Part shown: one piece after another, positions 50,569-61,983 of the stretch
Layout: each line of letters starts with the position of its first letter
How positions within the stretch are numbered: the first letter of the stretch is position 1
DNA from: Cotesia glomerata
Taxonomy: Eukaryota > Arthropoda > Insecta > Hymenoptera > Braconidae
Assembly (NCBI RefSeq): GCF_020080835.1
Contig: NC_058158.1
Coordinates: 23,201,639 to 23,265,638, forward strand
Direction of reading: 5' to 3'
DNA: 64,000 bases
Position numbers and translations under genes: made by a program
The notes under the pieces: model-generated
Seen by the model: the letters and a program-made list of their open reading frames with translations, nothing else
Databases searched by the model: none
Told to the model about the DNA's origin: nothing

Positions 50569-50869
50569 ATAGACAAAAATAATAGTAACTTTTTAAAATT
50601 AAATTAATTCAATTGAATAGTCTTATTTTCATTAATTTTTGATTACTCAAATACATTGAAATCATTAATTTTATCAGAATTTTAATTATTTCGAGTAATT
50701 TGTCAACTATTTTTAATTAATTATTGCATATTTTCTTTTTCATCACAACTATTACCAGTACATGAACTATAAGAATTATAAAAATTATTAATAATGAATG
50801 AAAAAAAATGATTCAATATTATTTGATCTTCCCATTTGACATGTTCGTCAATAAAAATATTAATGAAAA

Positions 50870-51146
50870 TTTATTATTAAGATATTTAATTTTTTGGAGC
50901 AAAAGAAAAATTTTCTCAAGACAAGAAAATTTACTTCTGTCAAGAACTTAATTTTTTGGAACAAGAGAGAAATTTTCTCAAAACAAGAAAATTTTCTTGA
51001 TTTAAATAAATTGTCTTGGATCAAGACACGTATTTCTTGAAGCAAGGGAATTAATTTTGTTAGAATAAGTGAAATTTCTTGTGTCAAGAAAATAATTAGG
51101 AAGAAAAATATTTTCTTGGTTCAAGTGAACCTTTCTTTCTGTGTAA
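50870..51146. mobile_element. MITE-like repeat of TCAAGA/TCTTGA words
   Basis: AATTTTCTCAAGACAAGAAA and CTTGTGTCAAGAAAA words in both orientations; right end TTCTTTCTGTGTAAA. Related to 36341-36554. Confidence 0.55.
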
Positions 51147-51299
51147 ATATTTATCTGCAGACTTCTTAGGTAACGTATCTGTTCTTATAATTAGATTAGC
51201 TTCCGTATCGAAATTCCTTAAAATTTCCTTTTGATGATGATAACGCATTCATTTTTAAAAATTTTTATTATTTTTCACTCGATATAATTTTTTAGATTA

Positions 51300-51560
51300 T
51301 AAATTTCAACACACAACGACATAAGAACCCACAAAAGCAATTTTAAGGTTAGGCCTGAGTGCACAATAAACCGCGTCAGCTCTGGTGAATACTTTTTTTT
51401 CGCTGCCTCGTACATCAATTCAGTGCACAACTAGTTTCTTCCAGCGCACTAGAGCAGCGCGCATGCGCGCCCCTACCAAAGCATAAATGTCGGTCTTTCT
51501 GATTCCCAACAGAAGTAGCAAGTACGTGCTTTCGGCCGTGAATAAAGAAAAAGGTTTAAA
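51300..51560. promoter_or_regulatory. non-repetitive GC-richer block with an NRF-1/Ewg-like palindrome
   Basis: Contains GCGCGCATGCGCGC at 51457-51470, close to the GCGCATGCGC site of NRF-1/Erect-wing promoters, in a higher-complexity stretch. Could be a promoter of an unseen gene; no frame follows nearby. Confidence 0.25.
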
Positions 51561-51694
51561 TCAATACAAAATGCATGCTACTTCAGACAGATCTTGGGGG
51601 GAAGTTGAGCCTAAGTTTGTGTGTGAAAATATAATCTTTTGACTATACTTTATCGTGAATATCCGTTTTATATTTACTGGTTGCAATAGTATAT

Positions 51695-51840
51695 TTTTAA
51701 CTTCCCGCTAAGAAAATCGAAGATTTTCAAAAATCGGGAAGTTATTGGTTTTCACCCCATTTTACGAAAATCGGGTTTTCATCGAATCTCGACGTTTCGA
51801 GATCCTAGGAAGCTTCCTTGACTATTCCCGCAATGGTGTT

Positions 51841-51918
<78 letters not shown>

Positions 51919-53099
51919 CCTCTTATAACTTTTGAACGGCTTGACCGATTTGATCGCGATTGGTGCCATTCGAAAGAGCTTGACCAAACTTAGATTTTGA
52001 AAACAATTTGGACCGATTCTAACAGTTAGATTTTGAGAAATCTCAAAAAGACTACAAAAAAAATTTTTTCAAATGTGGTTTCTTTTTAATAACTTTTAAA
52101 CGGCTGACCGATCAATTTCAAAAACTAATCAGCTCTTAACATTGAAAAACCACGTCGATCACCACCAAGCCGATCAAAATCGGTTGATTCGTTCGTGAGT
52201 TATCGTTGACGAAAAAAAGTGTTTTGCACGCCTCATAAGCGAAGTGTTGAGGTTGTGCTCTACTCTCGACATTTCAAAAAAATCAGTTTTCTCGTAACTG
52301 AAATTGATTTTTTGTTATTTATATCGCACTTACAGGTTAATATGAGTACTTTTGTATCAAGTCAAATAATTTTTCAGGCACACATAAAATATATTTCAAT
52401 AAAAATTTTTTTGTTTAACATAGTAAATAATAACATTAAACATAATTTTTTCTGGACGTCCGTGTATGGATGGGTGTATGTGGCAGGGAAATTGGTCGAA
52501 AAAATTATCGTACCGGAATAATTTTTTTTTATTATCTAAAGTAACACACGAAGGATTTTCTTAGTTACTATAAGCGTTCAACTCACTGTCGTTAAATTAT
52601 TATTTATAAAAAACTAATATATGACTGTGGATTTTTTTGTATATCTATCTATACATTTTATTATAGTATTTTTTTTCGTCACCTTAAAGTCATGGCGCCA
52701 CTAAACCATAGCAGAGTTTTCTGTTTTTTATTATTTTGCTTTTTATCTTTTATTTTAATCAATTTTATTGTGAAAAATGAGATTATGAGGCGTGCACTTT
52801 TGGATTTTCCAAACTATTTTTCGAATTACACCGAAACTTCCGGTCTGATCATTTCGTGTTTGAAAATATATCATAGAATTTGAAAAACCGCGTCAAATGC
52901 TGCCAACCGTGTGAAAATCGGTTCATTCATTTAAAAGTTATTGCGGTTTGAAAATTCAAAAAATAGTGTTCCACTAAACTTCTACCAGACTTTTGAGCTC
53001 GAAGAGCTCAAAAACGTAATAAGTGAAATTTTGAGCGCTTAATTACGAAAGTAGCGGGAAGTTGCAGGGATGGCCTTCAGGCTCAACCATTTTCCTAAT
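51695..53099 (-). mobile_element. CA-element copy J, reversed, interrupted by a TIR element
   Basis: Right end at 51699 (AACTTCCCGCTAAGAAAATC), (GT)n at 51845-51915, left end at 53099 (ATGGCCTTCAGGCTCAACCA). The middle is split at 52225-52796. Confidence 0.88.
52225..52796. mobile_element. TIR element with TGCACGCCTCATAA ends
   Basis: TGCACGCCTCATAA at 52225-52238 and TTATGAGGCGTGCA at 52783-52796 bound 572 bases of AT-rich DNA without a convincing frame. CA-element sequence continues on both sides. Confidence 0.8.
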
Positions 53100-54350
53100 T
53101 TTTTTTTAATTTTTGTTAGTCTATTTATCCACCTATTTGTACACAGAAAAGGCTATCTTGATGCCAGTAAAATATTCTGGCCTAAAAAATGTTTATAGAA
53201 AAATGACAAACATCTTAATAACGTGTTTTCTCATCAAAATTGAAAAATAGAATTGTTTTTTCTATAAACATTTCTTACAAAATTGTTAGAATCGCTTTCA
53301 CCAAATTCAAAATCTCGACGTCTGTCAATAATTTAACTTATAAAAGTCTAACTGAACAATATTTTCTAGGTTTACAAAAATCAGCTTTTTTTGACAGAAA
53401 GTAAATAGTCAAATCGTGAAACAATTCAATTACAGATGTGTGCTATCTTTTAGGTGTTAAGAGTGTTGATTTAAATGTGAGATAACTGAAACTCTCATTT
53501 GAATGATGTTATAGATAGATGAGTATTATGTGCTTTAGAGACATGTTAATGAAACTGATAGACAGTTTTGATGGATTAGTCTACTGCTTTCTTCTATCTC
53601 TTGCATATTTCTGACCACACATTCATATTGATCCGTATTTATTATTATAAATAAAAAAAAAATATCTTGTAAATGAAAAAGCAACTTATTTTTTCCTAAC
53701 TATAATAACGTTTGTACATAAATACTAAAATATTTTAATAAATAATAAGGATAAAGTTAAGACTTTTTTAAAAAATTTTCACATAAAAATCTTGCTTTAA
53801 GTATTTGCTTCATACATTCGTATAATTTTGTGACTAACAAAAATGTATTTCCAAACATGATAGGTCCCAATACAGTTGTTCTTTTGCCCACTAAGATATG
53901 TTGTCCACTTGATGTATCACTCCCTAAGGAAAGCTCTCTTGTTACGTGTGAAAACTTTAGAGAAAAGGATCATGCAACATTATATAGAATGGTTTGCCTA
54001 TATTCATGATCTGGTAGATTCATAGGGTTCAATATTTACTTGAACAAAAAAAAATTTTATATTATATTGCTCTGCACAATATGATATTGCACTACTGTCA
54101 CGGTATACACTAGAATTGCTTATAAAAGTAATAATATTGTTTAACAGAGCTGTGATCAGTTTTGACTTTGTTGATTTTCTAAAACTATTTCATAATTTTT
54201 GGTATATAAAAAGAAAATATCTGAATTCTAAGTAATATCCAATTTGAAATTTATATTATATAAAAATAACTTTTTGGGTTATACTATAGTTGTTCAAGTT
54301 TATTTCATTAAGTATGAGAGTGATATTATCACACTCATCATTCTTAGAAT
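53100..54350. other. AT-rich stretch, no gene seen
   Basis: Nothing recognised. Confidence 0.4.
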
Positions 54351-54354
54351 AGTA

Positions 54355-54505
54355 TAGTTTGGAAATCAAAATTTTACACTGTTAACATCCACCCTGCAAG
54401 CCCGTATGAGGTTGAGCTGTCATGAAATTCGTTCCTAGATCATTTCTACATGACATATAGAAGATTTCTTCTAAATTTGGAGCATGTAGGAGCTATCGAG
54501 TTATG
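54355..54505 (-). repeat. stray unit of the H1 Helitron internal repeat, reversed
   Basis: TTAACATCCACCCTGCAAGC and TTCGTTCCTAGATCATTTCT match the units at 28.2-29.9 kb. Confidence 0.65.
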
Positions 54506-54553
54506 AAGCCAAGACACAGTTATGAAACATATTTGTTTTTAGTAGATTTCATA

Positions 54554-54830
54554 AGATTGCACGCTTCATAACGTTAAGCGGTTGAGGTAGTACTTTACTT
54601 CCGACGCGTCAAGGTCAAGCAATTTAACTATTGTATTTGTCCTCATGATGGAACTTTTTAATAATTTTTCCATTTCCTTACTCAGCTCGTCAAGCTGGTT
54701 TAGAAAATACATATGATTCAAGAGTTTATGCAAATAGGGAATTTTACCCCAAATCGTAAAGTTAAAAAAATTTTTTTTTTCTATTTTATCTAAGTGAAAA
54801 TTATCTTTGTGATAATAAACATTCACAAAT
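54554..54830 (-). pseudogene. remnant of a TGCACGC-ended element with an 86-codon frame
   Basis: TTGCACGCTTCATAACGTTA at 54554 is the element end. The minus-strand frame 54826-54566 reads LHKLLNHMYFLNQLDELSKE and ends IVKLLDLDASEVKYYLNRLT. The first part recurs at 23485-23570. It looks like a helical, Leu-rich C-terminal piece of an element protein; family unknown. Confidence 0.45.
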
Positions 54831-55102
54831 TCAAAAAAATTTTTGAATTACAATTATTTTGATACAACTATTATAAAGCTGGACTATACTTTCATTACTA
54901 CTAATTCCCAAACATTTTAGAAGAAAATTTACTATTTATTCACGAAATTTTATAATTTACTATCGTAATTTCGTAATTATTTCACCAAATAATTATAATA
55001 TTAAATTCGACAAAAAAAAATACGATATTACTATTGTAAAAAGTGAGAGATTAAAATTTCCAGTGCTGCTTTTTTATCTTTCCAATAGAAGTATAACAAA
55101 TC

Positions 55103-55202
55103 NNNNNNNNNNNNNNNNNNNNNNNNNNNNNNNNNNNNNNNNNNNNNNNNNNNNNNNNNNNNNNNNNNNNNNNNNNNNNNNNNNNNNNNNNNNNNNNNNN
55201 NN
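55103..55202. other. assembly gap, 100 N
   Basis: Exactly 100 N inside CA-element copy K, where its (CA)n would be. Confidence 0.99.
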
Positions 55203-55377
55203 ACATACAGACATACAGACATACAGACATATAGACACCATCGCGGGAATAGTCAGGGAAGCTTCCTAGGACCTCGAAACGTCGAGATTCGATGAAAACT
55301 CGATTTTCGTAAAACGGGGTGAAAACAATAACTTCCCGATTTTTGAAAATCTTCGATTTTCCTAACGGGAAGTTAAA
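55203..55377 (+). mobile_element. CA-element copy K, right end after the gap
   Basis: ACATACAGACATACAGAC, GGAATAGTCAGGGAAGCTTC, end CCTAACGGGAAGTTAAAA. Confidence 0.85.
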
Positions 55378-55391
55378 AAAAAAAAAATTTA

Positions 55392-55473
55392 GCTGTCGGC
55401 ATGATTCGAACCTAAATATTTTGCGTACGAGTTCAAAACTTATCCTACTTACCAATAAGGCATATACGGAGAG
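55392..55473 (-). repeat. tRNA-like sequence
   Basis: Minus strand: GCCTTATTGGTAAGTAGG (A-box region) and TAGGTTCGAATCATGCC (B box), ending GCCGACAG. A tRNA pseudogene or SINE part, abutting copy K. Confidence 0.45.
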
Positions 55474-55639
55474 TTGTGTGTTTATTTTACTTATAAACGC
55501 TAGTGAGATTATTTGTTACTTATTTTTGCCGGTAGGTCGCACTTTTAGAGGATCATGTCCCTAGATTGAATATTTTATTATTTTCTACTCAATTCAGTTG
55601 GTAATGTTGTGGTATAAGTATGTCGAATAAAGGTCCTAT

Positions 55640-56045
55640 CTATTAACATTGAGTGGCAACCCGCTAGTGTCATTCACGAAACGTATTGTTACCGTTAATA
55701 TACAGTTTTCCTAACCTCACTCTTCTCTAGATAGTAAAGTGTAGATCGTGACAGTAGCGATCTCGTATCGTACGGAGTAGAAAACTTTTTTTTCAGTGCA
55801 TAAAAATGTCTAGGTTATTTTTTGGAGTGCAGGGAATCTCGCCGCTGCCTGATCCGCAATCTCCTGGAGTACCGACTCCGTAAATCTCTATGAGTAGCTA
55901 ACTCTGATAAACACGACACTCACTATTTTAAAAATGTCTAGGTTATTTTTTGGAGTGCGGGGAATCTCGACATGTCGGCTGCTGCCTGATCCGCAACCTC
56001 CTAGAAAACCGACCCGTAAACATCGAAGGGTTGTAGTCGAGTGCT
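55640..56045 (+). repeat. dispersed repeat shared with 18455-18760, with an internal duplication
   Basis: AAAATGTCTAGGTTATTTTT then TGGAGTGCAGGGAATCTCG occurs at 55804 and again at 55932, each followed by GCTGCCTGATCCGCAA.CTC. Confidence 0.65.
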
Positions 56046-56199
56046 CTCGAGCATTATAGAAGTTTTGTTTTAATTTTTTATTAGCTCGTAAATTGCAAGC
56101 AATTATATATTTAATTGTTTTTTATTTGAATTTATGAATTTATATAAATCAAAATCTACATGTCTAAAATCACGGGTTTCTAAATTTGCTGGTCTATAT

Positions 56200-57172
56200 T
56201 CCCGGGAAAAAATGATCAGGACTGATCAGACCTGTCCATATCTGATGAGACCTGAAATCCGACCTGATCAGGCCTGTTCATATATGATCAGGCCTGATCA
56301 GACCTGTCCATGCCTGTTCATATCTAAACCGTTAAATACGCTCAGACCTGTTCATGCCTGCTCATGTCTGTTCATGCCTGTTCATGTCTGAAGCATTAAA
56401 TACGCTCAGACCTGATCAGATCTGATCAAGCCTGTCCATGTCTGTTCATGCCCGTTCATGTCTGAACCGTTAAATACGCTCAGACCTGATCAAGCCTGTT
56501 CATGTCTGAAGCGTTAAATACGCTCAGACCTGATCAGACCTGATCAAGACTGTTCATGCCTGCTTATGTCTGTTCATGTCTGAAGCATTAAATACGCTCA
56601 AACCTGATCAGATCTGATCAAGCCTGTTCATGCCTGCTCATGTCTGTTCATATCTGAAGCATTAAATATGCTCAGACCTGATCAGATCTGTCCAAGATCC
56701 TAAATTTAACATTTATTCTGTTAAATAAATACAAAAAAGTGTTAAATATTTAACATCAAAACTTTTAACACAAAGTTTTTTGACGCAACGACGCGAAATT
56801 TTTTACTGTGTATAATTAATTATTAATAATTGATAAATTAAGTATAGAACTCCGTTAACTATAAGGATAAGTCATGTATAAAATTTTAATTACTTAAAGT
56901 AGTTTGAAAGGTACACAAAAGTTAAGATAAGTCATTGGGTCTATAGGTAAAGTATCAGTCTGAAGAGCGCAACATACATGGTTCGAATCCCCGTCGGCAC
57001 CAATCTTTTTTTTTTTTTTTTATGGACCTAATCGAGTCAGACATGAACAGATCTGATCAGACATGAACATGCCTGGCCAGGTCTGATCAGACCCGGTCAT
57101 TTTTCATATCTGATCAGACCTGAAGACTCATGCCTGTTCATATCTGATCAGATCTGATCATTTTTCCCCGGG
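56200..57172. mobile_element. TIR element filled with TGATCAGACCTG words
   Basis: Ends CCCGGGAAAAAATGATCAGG and CTGATCATTTTTCCCCGGG. The inside is made of CTGATCAGACCTG, CCTGTTCATGTCTG and a spaced GTTAAATACGCTCAGACCTG core, repeated six times at 44-75-base intervals (56333-56680). A tRNA-like segment at 56938-57003 sits in the right half. Confidence 0.7.
56938..57003 (+). repeat. tRNA-like sequence followed by a T-run
   Basis: GGGTCTATAGGTAAAGTATC then ATGGTTCGAATCCCCGTCGG and CACCA, then a run of about 17 T that could stop Pol III. D-arm pairing is weak; could be a transcribed tRNA-like RNA or a SINE head. Confidence 0.5.
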
Positions 57173-57694
57173 TTTATAGATGTCTATTGCTTAACAACAC
57201 ATATATTAACAACTGTCAATATTATTATAAATATAAATATTCAAATGTCGTTTTACTGACTTCTCTGAATTCAGTTCATTTTATTTAATTCAATGTCTAA
57301 ATTTATATTTGATAAATTTTAAAATTATCCAATCATATTGTTATCTTTTTAACTTCCCGCTAAGAAAATCGAAGATTTTCAAAAATCGGGAAGTTATTGT
57401 TTTCACCCCGTTTTGCAAAAATCGAGTTATCATCAGATCTCGACGTTTTAAGGTCATAGGAAGCTTCCCTGACTACCTCCGCGATGTTGTTACTGTGTGT
57501 GTGTGTGTGTGTGTGTGTCCTGGGTATGTCGGACTCAGAAGTCAATATTATTTTGCAACATTACCGACTAAACATCCTCCTCTCTTCTTTCCCCATAGAT
57601 GTTACAGGGAAGACTGGATCAGGACCGCGTTAGCATTACTTCGATCCAGTCCATGTTGTGTCTCACGACACCTACTTCTTGTTACTACTGGTTT

Positions 57695-58839
57695 CTAATC
57701 CCTTTCTGCGATTTTTTCTTTTAAAAGGTGCTGCGCGTAGGCTGCGACAGCTGACCAGTTTTCTTCTTTTTTGATCATGCAGGTTACCAAGCTCTCAGGG
57801 GAGAGGGTTGTGCCTATTGTTTCTTCGGTGCTGATTCTGTCGTCCTTCCACCGATCACACTCGAAAAACGTGTGCTCGGCGTTGTCAATTTTGTCTGGGC
57901 AGTATTTGCACGTTGGTGTGCTGTGCAAACCCATCTTGAAAAGATAGGCATTGAACTGCCCATGTCCCGTCAATAGCTGGGTCAGGAAGAAGTCTGTATC
58001 CCCGTGCTTTCGAGAAAGCCAGATTCGCCAGACGTTAATGTTTGGGATCAGGCGCGCTGTCCATCTGCCCGTCTCTCCCGATGTCCATCGGTCCTGCCAC
58101 TCTTGCTGCGTTTCTGCCTTTATCCTCGTTCTTGCGTCCTTCATGTTTTTGTCACTATCTTTAGCGTCATAGAGTTTAGCTCTCTCGAACGCTAATAGGT
58201 CGATGGGCGTGGCTCTCGCAATGACCAATACAGCCGTTTCGTGCGGTAGGCGCAGGCAACCCTGAAAGCGCCTCGCCGCTGTACTGCTGCTATCTTTCGC
58301 CGGTAGGTCTTCTGCTTTAATATGTCTGCCCATATCTCCGCTCCATAAAGCAGTACCGAGTGGACTGCTTCTAGAAGAACTCTTCTCTTTTTTGTTCTTG
58401 GTCCCATGGTGTTGGTCATAATTCGTGCTAGCCTAGATACCGTCTTGCTGGCTTTCTTGCATGCATTGTCGAGGTGTTCGCGGAAAGATAGTTTCTCGTC
58501 TATCATTACCCCTAGATAGCGCAGGGCCCTTGTTGACGTCAGTGTTGTTCCTCCCATGTTTACAGCGAATGGTTTTGGGAACCATTTTTGACGTGTCAAA
58601 ACGACCATCTCGGTTTTCTGTTTGGCGAGTTTTAGGTGATGCTTATCAAGCTAAGTCTCGTTGCTACGTAGCTCATGACATCTTTTGCGAAGTTCTGCTA
58701 TGTCTGTTGACCACCAGTACGCCAGCCTGTGGAAACTCCGGTTTTTCAGCCGTGGCATAGAGGCGTCACATGCGGCAGCAATCTCCTTCATTGCATTTAG
58801 CACTGCCTCTTCCGTCTCCTTGCAGGTATCCGGAGTCAA
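57695..58839 (-). pseudogene. LINE ORF2, linker joined to C-terminus, RT core deleted
   Basis: 58839-58651 (PDTCKETEEAVLNAMKEIAA to CHELRSNET) is the linker. It is followed at once by the DKHHLKLAKQKTEMVVL region (from 58645), which in the full copy lies after the FADD box. A further frame change near 58250 leads to the CCHC end (CKYCPDKIDNAEHTFFEC). RT motifs are absent. Confidence 0.85.
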
Positions 58840-58923
58840 ATTATTCTGAAGGGTAGACGAGCTCCGTGTAAGTGACGTTCGTAGTTAATCTGGATTTAGC
58901 TTCCTGGCGTTCCATTTCCGCTG

Positions 58924-59577
58924 TTAGAGGACTCGTTGTGGAGCCGAAACAGGTGCCAATCCAACGCAGAATGTCACATACTGGTGATCACTACCACTGT
59001 ATTCTTCGGATACAGTCCAGTCCTCAATCATGTTGGCTATCCTTGGAGTTGCCAGCGAGATGTCAAGGATGGATTCTTTGTACCCCGGTCTTCTAAAGAT
59101 TGTGGTAGTTCCAGTGTTCAGTACTATGAGGTCAAGCCTTGCTGCGAAGTCTGCTACTTCGTTGCCTCTGGTATCAGAGAAGTCAGCACCCCATTCCACC
59201 GCTTTGGCGTTGAAATCACCAGCTACGATGACTTCACTGTCAAGCTTGCTGATGGTGTCCTCTATGTCTGCCAGCTTCTGGCAGAACACTTCAATCTCTT
59301 CGTTTGGTGAAAAATAGACGCTCATCAAGTAGGTCGTAGGGGTCTTTATCCACACGAAGCCTGCTCCGCTTCCGTTGGTGTTGACGGTGATCTTCTTCGA
59401 GTTTACTATCCAGATCGCTGATGTGCCAGACTTATCAGCGAACCATGTTTTACCTTCGATGTTTAGATATTGTTCACAGATGAAGCAAACGTCGATCTTC
59501 TCTTCAAAGACTCGCTGGCAAAGTAAGTTCTGCGCCAATGCACATCTATTCAGGTTTCCTTGTAGTATGCGCGTCAT
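58924..59577 (-). pseudogene. LINE ORF2, endonuclease domain
   Basis: ILQGNLNRCALAQNLL, FICEQY, VAGDFNAK, and EYSGSDHQYVTF: all main APE-type motifs kept. The frame breaks just after the domain near 58924. Confidence 0.88.
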
Positions 59578-59935
59578 TTCTGCCCTTTCGTAGCTTCGGC
59601 AAGTGCGGTGCGGAATGCCTTACAAGCCCCGAAGCCAGAAATGTGACATAAGCCATCTTGAGCTTCCTTGTCCGGTGTACAGAGGAAGCATTTCGGCTTC
59701 TCCGTGCAGTCTGCAGATTTGTGGCTTTCTCCGCCACATTTATAAAAGCATTTGCTTCTGTCCGGTCCCGTACAGTTTCTTGTTTGGTGTCCAAAACTAA
59801 GGCATTTAAAGCATCGGGTTACTTTCGCAACTGGGCGTATGCGACAGTTAACCCATTCGATCACTATACGAGCCTTGTCAAGGATCTTGATCGCGCTAGC
59901 CTCATCCATCTCGCAGAAGGCTACCCGATTTCCTC
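59574..59935 (-). pseudogene. LINE ORF1, C-terminal knuckle region
   Basis: Reads ASAIKILDKARIVIEWVNCR, then knuckles CFKCLSFGHQTRNC and CYKCGG-type (here FYKCGGESHKSADC, first Cys intact as CFYKC), then CFLCTPDKEAQDGLCH. Stop overlaps the ORF2 start by ATGA, as in the full copy. Confidence 0.85.
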
Positions 59936-60035
59936 GTGGTATACAAAAAATTTTTTTTTCAAATGTGGTTTTTCTAGAATAACTTTTAAACGGCTTTACT
60001 GATCGATTCCAAAAACTAATCAGCTTTTAACATAA

Positions 60036-61240
60036 GTTTTGACATTTTGAATATTAATATGCGCGGCAGCATGAATAATTCTGCAATGACAGTTATTATA
60101 ATATTAGAAAATAAATAAATTGAAAAAAATGAGAATACTATGATTTCTAAGCTCTATTGTTAAAACGTTCCTATCAACATAAATTTGTCTTCTGATGAAT
60201 TAAGCAGAACTCTTTGTAGGTGCTTTATCTCTAAGCCATATCAAAATTTAAAAATAAGTTTAAATACAATATTTGTTTATATAACCGAGTCTTAATTCGA
60301 TGAAATTATGAATAAAACAAAAAAGTTTTTCTTTATGATTCTATAGAAAACTAAATTCGATATAAATAAGCTTTTCGAAATGGAATGTATAATTTCGAGT
60401 AGATCAGCTTAAAAAAAGTCGCACTTACTACTTTTACAGTTACTAATTTTTAAAATAGACTTATTGTAAGAAAAAGGAAAAAACTTGACTGGTCAGTAAG
60501 CAGTAAAACCATTCGTCTGCTTATATCTGAACACGCGACGTTCTTTGAGATCCCCTTGCCAGATACTAGTCTCATTCACACGCACTGTCGGGTATTTTTT
60601 TTAACTTTTTTTAAAACTTTTCTTCAGTTTGTTACTAATTATTTTATCAAATTTTTAAAAATGCGATTCTTTTGCTACAATTAAATACCCAAGAACTTAA
60701 ATTCGTAGTGTAATTTTCTCAATTTAACAAAGATCCGACCATTTCTCTTGATAGAAATATAATACAAAAATAAAATACAATTGAAGTACTAGTAAAGAAA
60801 AAACGACAAACCAACTTAATAGATTACAAGTTCCTAACGTGAAATGTTAAGAAGTGAAATTTTTACTTTCTTACTCTCGAAATTTAAGCACAATATTCAT
60901 TTTTTTCTTATTTCCGTAGAACGAAAACTTATTGTAATAAAAAAAAAATACACGGTCTCTTAAATTTTGCTGCATACCCGAGAAAAAATTTTTATATATA
61001 ATCATATACATTACGTATAACTATATATGATTATACATAATTTTAAAAATAATAATATATGATTTATAAATAAATAAATCAATATATATATGAAATTTTT
61101 TTTCCGAAAAGAGAATGAGAATAGTTAAGGTAAGAATGCGGATTGAATTGAAGGAGACAATAAACTAGATAACAGATTTTCAATTATTTATGGGATAAAA
61201 CATAATATGAAAAAATTAGAGTGAGATTTGAGAAAGAAAA
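60036..61240. other. AT-rich stretch, no gene seen
   Basis: Nothing recognised; 60975-61090 is TATA-rich and resembles 63535-63620. Confidence 0.4.
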
Positions 61241-61242
61241 AT

Positions 61243-61921
61243 AAAAAAACGGTTGACCCTAAAGGCCATCCTTGCAACTTCCCGCTAATTCCAAAATTAA
61301 GCGCTCAAAATTGTACTTAAAAGTTCAATAAAACACTATTTTTTGAATTTTCAAACCGCCATAACTTTTGAATGAATAAACTGATTTTCACGCGGTTGGC
61401 GGCATTCGACGCATTTTTCTAAGCCTTATTAATAATAATGATAATAATAATAATAATAATATTTATAATTATAATTTCAGTAAAAAAAAATTACTCAGAA
61501 TAAAAATAATTTTCATAAAAAATTTCCTCAACAAAATGAAATTTATGAATAATTCTTGAGTTTAAATTGATTAAATAAAAAATTTCGAAATAATTCCGAA
61601 AAAACACTTTTTTGGGTTTTCTTTCGACAACGATCACTGACGAACAAATCAGCCGATTTTGACCGGGCTGGCAAAGATCGACGTGGTTTTTTGATGTTAA
61701 GAGCTGATTAGTTTTTGGAATCGATTGGTGAAACCGTTTCAAAGTTATTCCAAAAAAAACCGCATTTGAAAAAAAAATTTTTTGTAGTTTTTTTGAGAAT
61801 TCGCAAAATCTACCGGTTCGAATCGGTCCAAAGTATATTTAAAATATAAGTTTGGTCAAGCCTTTTCAAATGGCGCCAACCGCGATGAAATCGGTCAAAC
61901 CGTTCAAAAGTTATAAAAGGG

Positions 61922-61983
<62 letters not shown>

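Larger units (their letters stand above)
57519..59940 (-). mobile_element. 5'-truncated, internally deleted LINE of the same family as 7721-12884
   Basis: Begins within ORF1 (59940) and ends at (TG)n (57519). Against the full copy, the part from the ORF2 linker to past the FADD box is missing, about 1.1 kb. The 3' end lacks an A-tail. Confidence 0.88.
57347..60035 (-). mobile_element. CA-element copy L, reversed, with a LINE between its halves
   Basis: Right end at 57353 (AACTTCCCGCTAAGAAAATC), (TG)n at 57494-57518, LINE, then interior CA-element sequence at 59940-60035 (AATAACTTTTAAACGGCT). The left end is lost. Confidence 0.8.

Noticed and set aside
56938..57003. Functional tRNA gene with a CCA-like end
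   Set aside because: B box and T-run are good but D-arm and anticodon arm do not fold well; kept as tRNA-like only.
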